From positions 2,604,501 to 2,668,500 of the forward strand of contig JAKNDB010000068.1 of NCBI GenBank assembly GCA_024305405.1: a stretch of DNA of 64,000 nt, read 5' to 3'. How positions within the stretch are numbered: position 1 is the stretch's first letter; the number at the start of each line of letters is the position of its first letter. The notes beneath the pieces were generated by a model, which saw nothing but the letters and a program-made list of their open reading frames with translations, searched no databases and had not been told where the DNA came from. The stretch is from Dirofilaria immitis. Its lineage: Eukaryota > Nematoda > Chromadorea > Rhabditida > Onchocercidae. Shown in pieces: positions 52,701-63,868 of the stretch. The position numbers and the translations under genes were made by a program.

Positions 52701-53039
52701 GTTTTTCAATTCCTTATATAAATGTGTTTCAAAAAATTTGAAGAATGTTATGTGAATTAGCGAGATCTCGAATTACCTGTGATTTCTTATTTATCATCCA
52801 TGATTTTGTAAATATCGACAAAATATTTAAGGGTTTAAAATAATACCTCCCGAAAGCACTTTGTTTATTCGATTTTATGATCTCTTTAACCAAAATAATA
52901 ACTAACATCCAAACAGACAAAAAAGCCTCGTTAAGTTTTGAAAGTTTTTTAATGAAAAGACAGCAATATAATGGATGACTAGCTCATCAAATTTGAGGTA
53001 AATAGGCGAAATATGGCGGACTCTCCACCATTTTTTTTC
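49750..53039. other. Mostly gene-free stretch
   Basis: Two + strand frames are open longer than most: 51167-51448 (93 codons) and 51945-52250 (101 codons, with two hydrophobic stretches). Neither starts with ATG or has supporting splice or leader sites, and about one such frame is expected by chance in DNA this AT-rich and this long. The right end (about 52950-53039) is probably the 3' untranslated region of the ZDHHC6 gene. Confidence 0.4.
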
Positions 53040-56000
53040 TCATAATCTTCGAGCGCATACTCGCGGAAACCATCCTCTAGTCATAACAGCTTTTTCGTTT
53101 TCTGGTTTTCTTGTTTCTTCCTCATTGAGTAAAGTACCATAAAACCAATGTTTACTAATTCGAGTAACCATCCAATGTTCGCCAATCTACAAAATCTAAT
53201 ATCTTTTTTTTGTAGAACAAGGAAGTTATGACAGCAGTACTAAAGAACTATAGGATTCACAAACAAAACTGACTTTGGAATTCGAAATTTTTATTAAAAA
53301 TCAAAATAAAAGTTAAAGAATAGATAATAATTTAGAACTGATAACCTGAGCAAAAATAAAGGAGTTGTACTCACCCTCACTAATTGTCGTGTTTCGTCTG
53401 ACCATGGTTGGCAAAACCAAATCGAAATACCAAATTTAAGCGATGAACAATAACCGCCCGGGAAATTTCGTATAATTTCAACTTCATGAGCATTATCTCT
53501 TTTGTACTTTTTTGTAACAGTTGCTCTTCCTGAAATATTTATTGTTATATGGCAAAAATTCTAAATTTTGTTGTTCATATTCAAAAAAAATTAAGTTTAA
53601 ATATTAAACATAGCACCAGAATTCATAATTAATAAATGATATATAGATGAATCATTTAGGAAATTGTGCTTTCAAAATGATTATGAATTTTTCCCTTAAT
53701 CAAATTGCATAAGAATCTTTACTAATAAAATATTTGCTTGTATATTCGTTACTATAACGATCGAAAGCCATTTTTTTCTTTTTTTTTTTTTTAAAGGAAT
53801 AAATAAATATCGTACCAAAACAAATTATATCAAAAAATTTTAATTGTTTCCGCTGGAGAAATTCATGAATCTCTCATCTTATATATATATATAAAGATAT
53901 TCAAAACTGACGAGTTCACCATCACTAAATACCAATCAATCAAAACTATGAATAATAATCCTCTAAATGGCTGGAATTAAAAGCTTTGTTATGAGAAAGT
54001 GGAGCCATACTTCAAAAGAAGTATGAAGGACATTGCCTCTAACCATCGTTAGATACGCGGATATTAATATTTGAATGAGTATGTCGTCAACCTAAACTGT
54101 CCACAGAGATTCAACAATAAAAGTGAAATTGAAAATTTCTTTTAATATATATATATCAAGGACGAGGATGTTATAAAAATATTTAAAGGACAATGAATTT
54201 CCCTAATGAGTGTCGAAAAATATTTGATCAAAATTGAAATGAAAAATCAAATCTGACATTTCATTGTAAAAATATAATATGAAAAATATATTTAAAGAAT
54301 AACACTTTTTATTCCTATAGCAATATTTAAAGAAAAATAAATTCTCTCTAATCATATTATTCTCGAAAAATAATTAATAAAACTGAAGTGACAAATTAAA
54401 CCTGACAATATTTTTTAAACAGATTTTTAAAATAACACTTTTCGTAACACTACATCAGCATTTAAAGTAAAGAAATTTTTACTTTAAAAAAACCAAAATT
54501 AAAATCACTGCCGGAAAATGTTTAACAAAAATTGAGATGAAAAATTAAGTCTGACAATATTTGTATATTTTGTCTCCTTATTCAGCTTCTTCAAAATATA
54601 TGCAATCATTTCAAAGTTTTTTTTAACGTTTTAATAGTTACACTTAGACTTTAATTTTTTCGGATAAAAGCACTTGAAGAAAAATAAGTTTCCTCAATCG
54701 GTCTCGAATATTTAATATTATGTAAGCGCTTCCCAATATTACATATGCTCTTCTAGATATTCACTCAATGTTATATTTCGTTTTTAGAAAACTATCGTAA
54801 TTTAACATTAACTTTTCAAACATGAGAAAAATTTCAGAATACAAAGCTTATGTGTAAAAATGTTTCGAGATTTCCTGAAAATTTTTGTCGACTACTAATT
54901 TTTCTTTCTTTTACTGCGTGATACAAGTGAAATGAAATTGTAGCTAAATGTACAAAATAACTTGAACTTCTATTAAAAAAAATGAAAGATAATAAAGATA
55001 GTTTAATGAATTAATGAATTATTTATATTAACGAAAAAACGCAAATAATTTTTATCATTAGAAAAATGGCATGCATTATATGCAACGATTTCTGTTCATA
55101 TATTTTTTATAAAACATAACAAATGCACTTCTGAAATTATTTTTAAACATTTTAATTATTTCATAAAATTTTCATGCCTTTAAATAACGAACCGAAAGCG
55201 TAAATTGTGTAGTTGAGGAAATAACAGGCCACCAAATTCCATTTCCTTTGGTATACCATCCCATGTTAATAATATATCGGATACGTTACGACGCCAACCC
55301 AAATCGTAGGGATAAACAAATGCAGTATTTCGTTCACGCGCATTTGCTTTATCAACTGAAACAAATAGGAATGCTCGTAAGTATTTGATTTCAACGTTCG
55401 AGACTTAATTTAAATATTAATCACAAATATTGGAAAGAAGTCACTGGAAGGTATAGTGTTTACATAGAGAACATATGATTTTAAATAATATGATTTCTAT
55501 CCTACATATTTCATTTGGAAATTCTCCCCAAATTTGTATATATCAAACTGCATTCATCTGTAATTGAAGCATTAGTATATCATACAAATATAATTTTCAA
55601 ACTGCAAGCAATTAAATTTAACAAAACAATTTTCAAGAATCGTTTCAATAAATATTACCGATATAATCTTCAATACCAGTACGATTTCGAATTATTCCTC
55701 GAATTTGCATTCCTAATAAAAACCCGACTGAAATTATGACACCCAATGAAAGACCAAATGCAAATATCACAAAAATAAATGAATATAATGATAAAATAAT
55801 CAATTCACTGTTATCATCATAATTGAAATACCATATCTGAAATTGCGAATATGAATTATTTCCTCATTCTAACAAATGAATGATAAAAATTAAATTCAAA
55901 AATCCAAATAAATGTGAAAATATTAATTCAAAATATTACACTTTTTCTATACAATGGATTACATATTGGTGTATATTAGAAATAATACGAATATATGTTA

Positions 56001-58046
56001 AAACTAAGATTATTTGCTTAAAAAGATTTTCAGTTAAAATTTATATCTCGAAAAGAACGTAAAGTTAGATTTGGGTATTCTTGAAAATATTAATTATGGA
56101 AGCAAAAAAAAAAATTAGACAGCGAATGATTTTCGAATCAAATTCAAAGTTATGGAATTTGAATAAAGTAATAATATCTCGGAAGGTGATCACATTACGA
56201 TTGATAATTAAAGCAAAAATGAAAAACAATGATAATGGTGCTGTTTGAATACGACTTATTACGATACATAAAGTGTAACAAAGAATAAACTCTCTATAAG
56301 AGAAATAAATATCTCTGTTATCGGCAAATAATATTTTGCGAATTACTTTTGTGCAAATAAGCAAAAAAGTGAAAAGTACCCGAAATAAAAATCGATATAT
56401 AGTAAAAGATAAAATTATAGCAGCGTGAATGCAACCAAGTGTTGCTGAAGCAAGAAAGCGTACAAATAATGCATGATTTCGATGTCCAACACAGTTATTT
56501 ATCCACGCTAAAAATACAATCTATCGAACAAAAAGAAATGTTCCGAAACTTAAGGATAGATATTATCTATCAGGATAAAAGCTTAACTTGCCTAACTAAT
56601 AAGGATAAACTATCGTTCAGTTTTTAGCCCTCTAACTTAATGAGTTATCTTTAAAATCGGTACAATTTCTAACTGCATCTTAATCTTCCTTGAAAATTAT
56701 CTTATCTCTAAATTTTCATAGTGCCGTGCGTTCAATTTTTTTGAAATACAATCAAACTTACGACAGTGATGATCCATTTTACAAACACAGCGACCACATT
56801 TTGAACAGTGATGCGAACGAGGTAATTTAAAACCATCACATATTCGACAATATTGCAGTCGACTTTCATCTTCCTGAAATTATCAAACTGAAGATTTTGA
56901 AACTTCCATCCTATCAAAAGTTTCAAGAAAAATCTTAAGAAATAAAAACATAACTACTCAAAGACGTTATTACTAATAGTATCATTTAATGATAATAACT
57001 AGAAAACTACATCGTATTTCCAAAAAATTGGCACATCATTTTAATAATCGAATCTGTCCAGCAAGTAACTAAAATTGCAAATAACATAGCAAACTATAAT
57101 GAAGACGATCCATACCTTTCTCGGTGGTTTCCAATGATATGGAGCATATCCTGGGCCAAAGAATGATGATTTACTAAGATTAATTAAAGTCAGGTAATTA
57201 AATAGTAAAAAAGTGAAAGATGCAAGAATGAAGTTACTGTAGTTAAAGGCCACCATTGCAAATGCATATATATTGTAGCAATACAAATCTAAAACAAATT
57301 CGAATGCATAATTATAAAAAATCAAAGATCTGGAAGGAATAAAATTATTTCTTAATTAAAGAAAAACTAAGAATATAGTTATTCTGAAATTTTCTTACTA
57401 TATGTTCATGAATTATTCGAGAAAAATTATTTGAAACATACAGTAAATGTTATGCAAATCACTGCTAATGGACCCCAATGAAATAACCTTTGAACCATTG
57501 TTTTTCCCAAATCTCTTTTTATATCACAATCACTATCACCATTCCAATTTGGAGCTTCGATAATTTGGTCTGTAAAGAACCAATCATCACTGTTTGGATT
57601 TTGAAATTGTTTGAAACAAGGATAAATTGCATAAAAATAATAAGAAATTCTAATTTGTTTGTTGGAATTATAATGAAATAAACTATAAATTGTTAGTAAT
57701 AGTTTGATGAAAAACAGATCACAAATTTCAGACTACAATTATTCATAAGAAATTAAAATAAAAATAACGTAGCTAGTTCACCTACATCATATTACCGTTT
57801 CAGAGTTGATAATCAAATGATAAAAGAAAATAGAAATCTTATCAAAATAAAATCTATAATATATTTGATGCATCTTAATTTTAAAATCTTTAAAACAAAG
57901 AAAATTAATGGAAAAGTTAAGACGAACTTACATTCCGCCACTGGCAAATTCATACATGCACCATTAGTAGTATTTATTTCAGGATTGTTTATTTTTCGTT
58001 GTTTTAAAGCCATTGTTTGTGTATCAGATCGTTCGCGTTGTTGCAT
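53040..58046 (-). CDS. ZDHHC6: ZDHHC6-type ER palmitoyltransferase (9 exons, three frame breaks)
   Basis: Exons: 58046-57932, 57569-57442, 57288-57116, 56873-56762, 56507-56380, 55836-55659, 55355-55193, 53529-53375, 53186-53040. They encode about 433 residues, close to human ZDHHC6 (413). Exon 2 carries RLFHWGP and the first membrane helix; exon 3 the second helix and GPGYAPYHWKPP. Exon 4 has the zinc-binding cysteine-rich domain (YCRICDGFKLPRSHHCSKC, then KMDHHC), and exon 5 PWINNCVGHRNHA with helix three. Exon 6 has helix four and IIRNRTGIEDYI; exon 7 FVYPYDLGWRRN; exons 8-9 the C-terminal SH3-like domain ending RGWFPRVC. The DHHC cysteine is the acyl-transfer residue; family members S-acylate ER proteins such as calnexin. 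Exons 3, 7 and 8 each need one added base, and only then do all intron phases close. Confidence 0.93.
53530..55192. repeat. Diverged ~150-bp repeats in ZDHHC6 intron 7
   Basis: Three or four degraded copies between about 54170 and 54570 share 'aatatttaaag', 'tcgaaaaataattaa'-like sequence, 'gaaatgaaaaat' and 'tctgacaatatttt'. The rest of this 1.66-kb intron shows only the small hairpins near 54006. Confidence 0.6.
54006..54052. other. Two adjacent perfect small hairpins in ZDHHC6 intron 7
   Basis: 54006-54025 is CATACTTC-AAAA-GAAGTATG (8-bp stem, 4-nt loop) and 54039-54052 is CTAAC-CATC-GTTAG (5-bp stem, 4-nt loop), set in sequence GC-richer than the intron around it. An intronic small RNA is possible but no snoRNA box pair or miRNA-length stem was found. 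Confidence 0.35.
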
Positions 58047-58500
58047 AATGTTTTCCTTGAAATATTTATCCACCTATCTGTAATCAAATATCACTAATAT
58101 ATTAAAATTATCTTTAACTTCAAACAAACAGCAAACAATCGCTTAATCAGATAATCTGTAGCAATCAAAACACTTAATTATTCAACCTATATTAGTGATG
58201 CCAACTTCTAAATTACCCGAAAAATAAACATTTGTGTTTATAAGAAAAAACAGAATTAAATATTTGACGCAAATGTTTTTCTGGAGAACATAAATGTTCA
58301 TTTTTACGTCAAATCTCACATAACACGTAATGTTTCAATGAAAATACTGATAAAGTAAATCTCTTTATTCGCTTACGTTTAATACATGACAAAAAAAACA
58401 ACGTCGATTCTCATATCAAATGTTACGTTGTCATCAACTGATTACCTAATTTGTCGTAACAATTATCACGTAACACATATTTTCAGAAGTTAGAAAAATA
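58047..58500 (-). promoter_or_regulatory. ZDHHC6 leader acceptor and upstream ACGT cluster
   Basis: On the minus strand 'tttgattacag' puts a leader exon start at 58077, 31 nt before the ATG at 58046, consistent with spliced-leader addition. Further upstream (58305-58480) are 'acgtcaa', 'cacgtaa', 'tacgttt', 'aacgtcg', 'tacgttg' and 'cacgtaa', the same ACGT-core type as upstream of the LIN-24-like gene. Confidence 0.45.
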
Positions 58501-58690
58501 TCGCGATATCATTGGTACTTTGTATTAGCATTAGCATGTATCAGTTGGATTGGTCGGGTATTTCACAGTTGGCCGGTTGAATGGAATTCAAAAATCCTTG
58601 ATACTGAATTGAGTTCAGAAAATCTTAGGACAGTTTGATGAACTGTGAGTGTCGGAAGGAGTGTTGTGTTTAGGGAATTCAAATAAATCA
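58496..58690. other. GC-richer island open on both strands
   Basis: After an acceptor-like 'atattttcag' the + strand is open for about 48 codons, with a hydrophobic patch (WYFVLALACISWIGRVF) and a TGA TGA end near 58638. It has no early ATG. The minus strand is also open for much of the length. It could be a first exon region of an unseen gene, a transposon remnant, or a non-coding element upstream of ZDHHC6. Confidence 0.25.
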
Positions 58691-59559
58691 TGAAATCATC
58701 GTACTGATCAGTAATATCATTATTTAGCATATTTCGAAATAATTAAAAAGTTTGCACATGCACAACTTTCTAGAAGGTATTTTTCATTCAATAAATGAAA
58801 TATAATTCACGTAAAAAACATTCAACGTATTAGCGATATTTATAATTATATTTAAACTTCAATCCTGTGTTGGCTTGTTTTCTAATCATCAATAAAAATA
58901 AGGGTAAAAGTTCACGAATTAATTGATCATTCACGCGGATTGCTATTATGCTATTAATTAAATATCGCAATCAGGGAATTAAAGCATGTATTATCGATCA
59001 GAAGTATTGAATTCAATTAATAAATGATATGTTTTAATTGATTGGATTATTGAATGATTTATGATTTGAAAGAATATAAATTTCACTCGAACAATTCTTC
59101 ACATAAATAGATAGAACTTTGACTAATTTAATTACCCTGGCTATTTACAACCAGATTAATCGCACCAGTTTGTCCTAGCTATTTATGGCCAGATGAATAT
59201 TAAATAATACTAATTAATCATTGCCTTAGCTGTTTACGCATTAATATTAAAAATATTTTGCAAATTAAAAATTTATGTTAATACGCTTTGGTCTTTTATT
59301 TTAAATTTTTGGAAGTTATCTGTCACAATAATTCTTAGCCATGTCAAAGATTATATTCGGTGTTATAAATAAATTTTAATTGTATAATTTTTCCGATTAT
59401 TTTATATTAAGCGATTAATAGGACAGTAGAGAATTTCAATTATTAATTCATCAAATAATCGTACGTTTAAATTAAATTGATAAAACTAAGTATTAATTGG
59501 ATGATTGTCAATTTTTCGATGGAAGAATTCCAATCATTTTAGTCGTCGATTTTCTTTAA

Positions 59560-59985
59560 CTGTAACAAAGATTAAGGATTAAGGGTTCTTTTTGCCTTTC
59601 AATGGTAGTATCTCAAACTTCGGTAATTGAACCTTTATTACCTTACCCTAAATGAATGCAGCGATTAGAATATCAAAAATACAATCCAATGTTACGCCTA
59701 TAAGATTATATCATAACTTAAAGTAAAAGCAACACCACATAAAGTCCGTAATACCCCTGCAACTGACCTCGCTGAATCACATCCTTTACAATGGCCTTGA
59801 TGCTCAGAACTCCGCGTAGATGGATGATCCTGGTACGATTCTATGATTATGAGAAATAGCGCCTTTGTTAGCTTGTGGGAATGAAATGAAGCTCTTTTTA
59901 CAGCTCATAAACATAATGGGCGGGCAACTTTAGCTCGCATTTTATATTAATGCAGTAAATGCGCACGTACAACAAACAACCAACA
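59560..59985. other. Unexplained GC-richer island
   Basis: This is the longest block of near-balanced base composition in the window. Two minus-strand frames are open over about 59690-59915, one of them for more than 60 codons, but with no ATG at a useful place and no clear splice frame. The + strand has short open pieces in several frames (for example EALFTAHKHNGRATLARIL near 59890-59945). No rRNA, tRNA, spliceosomal RNA or spliced-leader RNA was recognised by eye. A structural RNA gene or a decayed coding sequence are the leading options. Confidence 0.3.
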
Positions 59986-60435
59986 ATATTAAATATGGAA
60001 TAAAGGAATTGCTAATTTTTGGTTCTTCTCGCAATTTCGGCGATAACTTTTTGAATTTGCAGTTGTTCTTGATGATTTCCATTTATTATAGATAGAAATG
60101 AAATTTTGAAAATGCATTATAATTTTAATTAAATGAATTAAATCGAATTTATCCTATTGAAATATCGAAGAAGAATGTTGAAGAATGTGGAACTTTCATG
60201 GATTATTTAAATTTTTGATTTTGAATTTGTAGTTTTCCTAAATTTTGACTTTCCATACTTTTATGAATAAAATGTTGCACTATTTTTCTAAGCCATACTA
60301 CAAACAATATGATATTTGATATAAATCTAGTATTATAAAGATTCATCAATTATCATATGCTTATACAAATTTGCCATCTTTGTATCGCTTATTTTTAAAT
60401 GCAGTCCTATACATGCAGTCCTCGTGCTGCATCCT

Positions 60436-60744
60436 TTAATAGAATTTCGAGAACCTCGAGAGTCTAATTGGATAAATTACAAACCCAATCTTTTTTAAAT
60501 GCTTCAAAATGCATTTTAAATTCATCGAAGTACTATCCAATATTATATCCTTAGCAGCAATTTGATTCTTCACACTGATTACATCGAGATTGATTATGTG
60601 TTCAATATGTGGTAAACAAAAATTTCTCCTCCTATTCACTTTTTCATTATTTTCATGATTTGCGCGATTTGCTTGATTTCGAAAACATGAAATTAGAAGA
60701 CAGCTATTGGTTGTATGAATAAATCGGATGATCATATTCTGCAT
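60436..60744 (-). CDS. Hypothetical protein, 102 residues
   Basis: A single ATG-started frame whose start lies 3 nt after an acceptor-like 'gaatttttaag'. Codon use resembles the real exons nearby more than the surrounding DNA does. The product begins MQNMIIRFIHTTNSCLL, has a basic Asn/Arg-rich middle (ANHENNEKVNRRRN) and ends RLSRFSKFY. There is no signal peptide or clear domain, and the family is not recognised. A chance frame is possible at this length. Confidence 0.3.
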   Translation of the reverse strand: MQNMIIRFIHTTNSCLLISCFRNQANRANHENNEKVNRRRNFCLPHIEHIINLDVISVKNQIAAKDIILDSTSMNLKCILKHLKKIGFVIYPIRLSRFSKFY

Positions 60745-60769
60745 AATCTTAAAAATTCGTTACTAATGT

Positions 60770-63700
60770 CACTAATTAATCGTTTAACAAAACAATTACT
60801 ACTTAATTTTAATTTTTAATTTAACAAAATGAGAGAAAATATTCTGTCACAAGAAGTTCAAGCGATTAATCTTTTCGATAATCGAAATAAATGCAAAGCT
60901 TTTTTCTGTGGCTATTATCTGTATCATATCAAGTAAGGAAAAAGATAAATGTAAGAGTAATAAGATTATTTTTGTCTCAAAATATATATTGTATACTGCA
61001 AATAATACCTGAAATTGCAAAGTATATTTATTCAAAATATTTGAATATATTTATTAAAAATATAAAAATAATCTTATTTAATCTCATTATTCTTCAAAAA
61101 TTTTAGGTAAATAATACCTAAAATTACAAGAAGCAACTATACATCATATACCTCATATTTTGGTAATTTCAGGTTCTCTACCGTATTTTTAACAGATCAA
61201 ATAAATTAGTTCTACAGAGCTTTCTTTAAATTCTTCAAAATTTTTAATTTCACTGTATGGCAGTCCAGAGTGATCATCAAGATTCGTTGAAACTAAAATT
61301 ATATGCGCATCCTTCCGAAAAACTTTTTTGCAATAGTTTTTGATGTCACAGAAAATTTTATTGCAAACTATTTTATAATCAAGAAATTAAAAAACTACAA
61401 GAAAAAACAATATTATTCAATTTATTTTTATGTTTCCATTAACTAATTATATTTTGTACAGTCCGAAAGATATGCATCTGATTTATCGTCTTGAATAATT
61501 AATAATTAATTAAGAATGAGATAATTCCTTCTTCGTTCAAATATAGCAATCTTTATTATTTATTATGCAAATATATATCACACATGTATATGCAAACATT
61601 TATTTTTATCCAATTGCTTTTATTCAATCATACACACATCATAATTTACAGCAAAAATGAACTGAACAGTTCGTATTAACTACTTTTTACTAATTAATAT
61701 CAATGCTGAAAATAAATCTTCATAAATGATGTTATTTGAAAAAATAAAAAAATAAAAAGAAGCGACAGAAAGAAAAATGGTGTAGATCGGATGTAACGGT
61801 TAATTAATATACAGTTTTCCAATAATTAAACTTGTATTTAGATATTGTAGAAGTTATATTACCAGTTATCATTGATGAAAGTAGAAAAAATATTGAGTAT
61901 GAAAATTTCAAAATTTCAAGTAATCTTAAATTCGAAATTATATTTTCAATTCAAATTCAACTAATTTTATTCCGATCGACATGATATGAAATGCATGTAT
62001 ACATGGTTCAACTGCTTCTCGAATTGCTTATTTTAACCACAATTCTACTTCATTCATGAATGAGAATGATTGTTAAAGAAGCGATTATCATGACTTTTCA
62101 CTATCCGACATTATGAGTAATAATTTTTAATAAGCACCTACTTATCAAAATGATATTTCATTTTCAAAATTAAGAAACATCATAGATCTCTATTTAAAAT
62201 TCAACAGAAATTTGCTGCCAAAATTCTTAAATATAATCGTTCTTATTCTTAAACTGTTCCTTCCTGTTTTTAAAAATAATAAAAGTTTATTATTTTCTGA
62301 TATTTCTAATAGAAAAATCACATTGGAAATATTTTACGATTGGATTCAAATGATCGTATTTTACGCTTCTATAATATTCTCTTTATACTTATGGACAATT
62401 GTAAAAGTAAAATTTTTTTTCAATTAAAGAATTAAATTTTATAGAAAAATCTAGCTAAATTTGCAGAATAAATATTTTTGCCTTAGTATTAATCTGATTC
62501 AATTGCTAATTCCTTTTATTGTAATTCTAAAAATAATTCATAATTCGATTAAGAAGGGATGAAATGATTAAAGTATAAAATTCAAATTTCAAAAATGTTT
62601 TTTATTTATAAAAACCAGGTTAGGGGCGTAAAATTTGATTACAGAATTATCACGTCAAAATCACATCAGTATATAGATTTTTTCTTTGTAGATTTCCAAA
62701 TATTGCTTACTGCATATGATGCATGCAAATCATATCGTAATATTCGACGTATTATATTATTCGAAAAGTGTACTTCTAATCCGGAATAATCGGAAAGGTT
62801 AAAAGCGATGTGAAAAGAAATGATAACCTAAAAATGAAAAAATGTGCTGCATTTTAGTTCAAAAGCATTACGTCAAAATCAATCACAAAATTCAATTTCA
62901 TTTTTCTTTTTTTGCCAAAAATTTTTGAAATTCGAAAGTTTTTTTCAATCAAAATTTTCAAATCAATTAAAATGGATGATTGATTTTTATTGTTGATAGA
63001 GCAAATATAAATGTATGCCTTTTAAATTGTTCAAATCGAAAATTTTTTTCTAAATACAATTTTCAATTAATCTCAAACTATTTTATAATAATAAAGCTAA
63101 AATCCATCCATAAGCTTTTCCATTTGTTTTGTAAATTAATTAATGTATAGAGAATGGAAAAAATGCGCATTAAATTACTTTACTTCAGCAGAAAAAGAAA
63201 TCAAAGCTAATTTCTTTCTTTTAAAGTGAAAAAAAAGGAAAAAAAGGTAAATGGAAATAGGATTATAATCATATAAAGCAAAAGCAGTGCATAAAGAAAA
63301 ATGAGAAAACATTAAAGAATAAAATGATCTCCCAAATGTGATAATATAGATAGAGCATATATGCAAAACTAAATTGATGATGGTGCAAATCGAGAATTAA
63401 TTAGTTAATTGAATAAATTATAATTAATTTTTAAAATGATAAATAATAACTCATTTATTGATAAATAACTAGTTATCATTTATGTTATAATTTATATAAC
63501 ATATATGTATGTGTGTATATGTATGCATATATGAATGATTAGAATATGTTAAAATGATTAAATAATTAATCATAACAAGTAATTGATTATTTGAATATAA
63601 ATTTGTAAAGAAATTGATGGACAGTGATGGTTTATGCAGGAAGAATTGACAGAATTCTTGGCACTTCTTTAATATTAAAATGATTTTAATTAATTATTTT
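60770..63700. other. Mostly gene-free stretch
   Basis: No complete gene seen. The best element is a possible last exon on the + strand: after 'tttctttgtag' (ending about 62690) the DNA is open as FQILLTAYDACKSYRNIRR and on to TSNPE with a stop at 62787-62789. No upstream partner exon was identified. Other open frames (62212-62427, 60847-61106) lack ATG or splice support. Confidence 0.35.
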
Positions 63701-63715
63701 TCACTATTGCAGCTA

Positions 63716-63814
63716 TTATTGGTGTTGTTGATGATGTTGTCGTTGTTGTTGTTGTTGTTGTTGTCGTTGTTGTTGTTGTTGATGTTGTTATTGTTGTTGT
63801 TGTTGTTGTTTTGT
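63716..63814. repeat. (GTT)n / (CAA)n microsatellite
   Basis: About 30 GTT-type triplets with GTC, GAT and ATT interruptions. On the minus strand it lies just after a stop codon, so it belongs to the 3' untranslated region of the edge gene rather than to a polyglutamine tract. Confidence 0.95.
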
Positions 63815-63823
63815 TATCAAATT

Positions 63824-63868
63824 TTAACTAACAGTATGACTTGAGCGTTGAATATGTGATGCACGTTC
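63824..63868 (-). CDS. Last coding exon of a minus-strand gene running off the right edge
   Basis: On the minus strand a good acceptor ('tttaaatttcag') is followed by 14 codons reading ERASHIQRSSHTVS and a TAA. The segment is in phase 0 at its start if the reading is right. The 130 bp to the window end are intron. The gene cannot be identified from this piece. Confidence 0.5.
   Translation of the reverse strand, partial: ERASHIQRSSHTVS

Noticed and set aside
56065..56364. A 99-codon open frame on the minus strand after ZDHHC6 exon 5, first read as a longer exon
   Set aside because: It follows directly on exon 5 in frame, but exon 6 (55836-55659) carries the conserved continuation and fits in phase only if exon 5 ends at 56380. 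The frame is read-through of intron 5.
57813..58083. 88-codon open frame on the + strand over ZDHHC6 exon 1
   Set aside because: It is the antisense shadow of the real minus-strand first exon.
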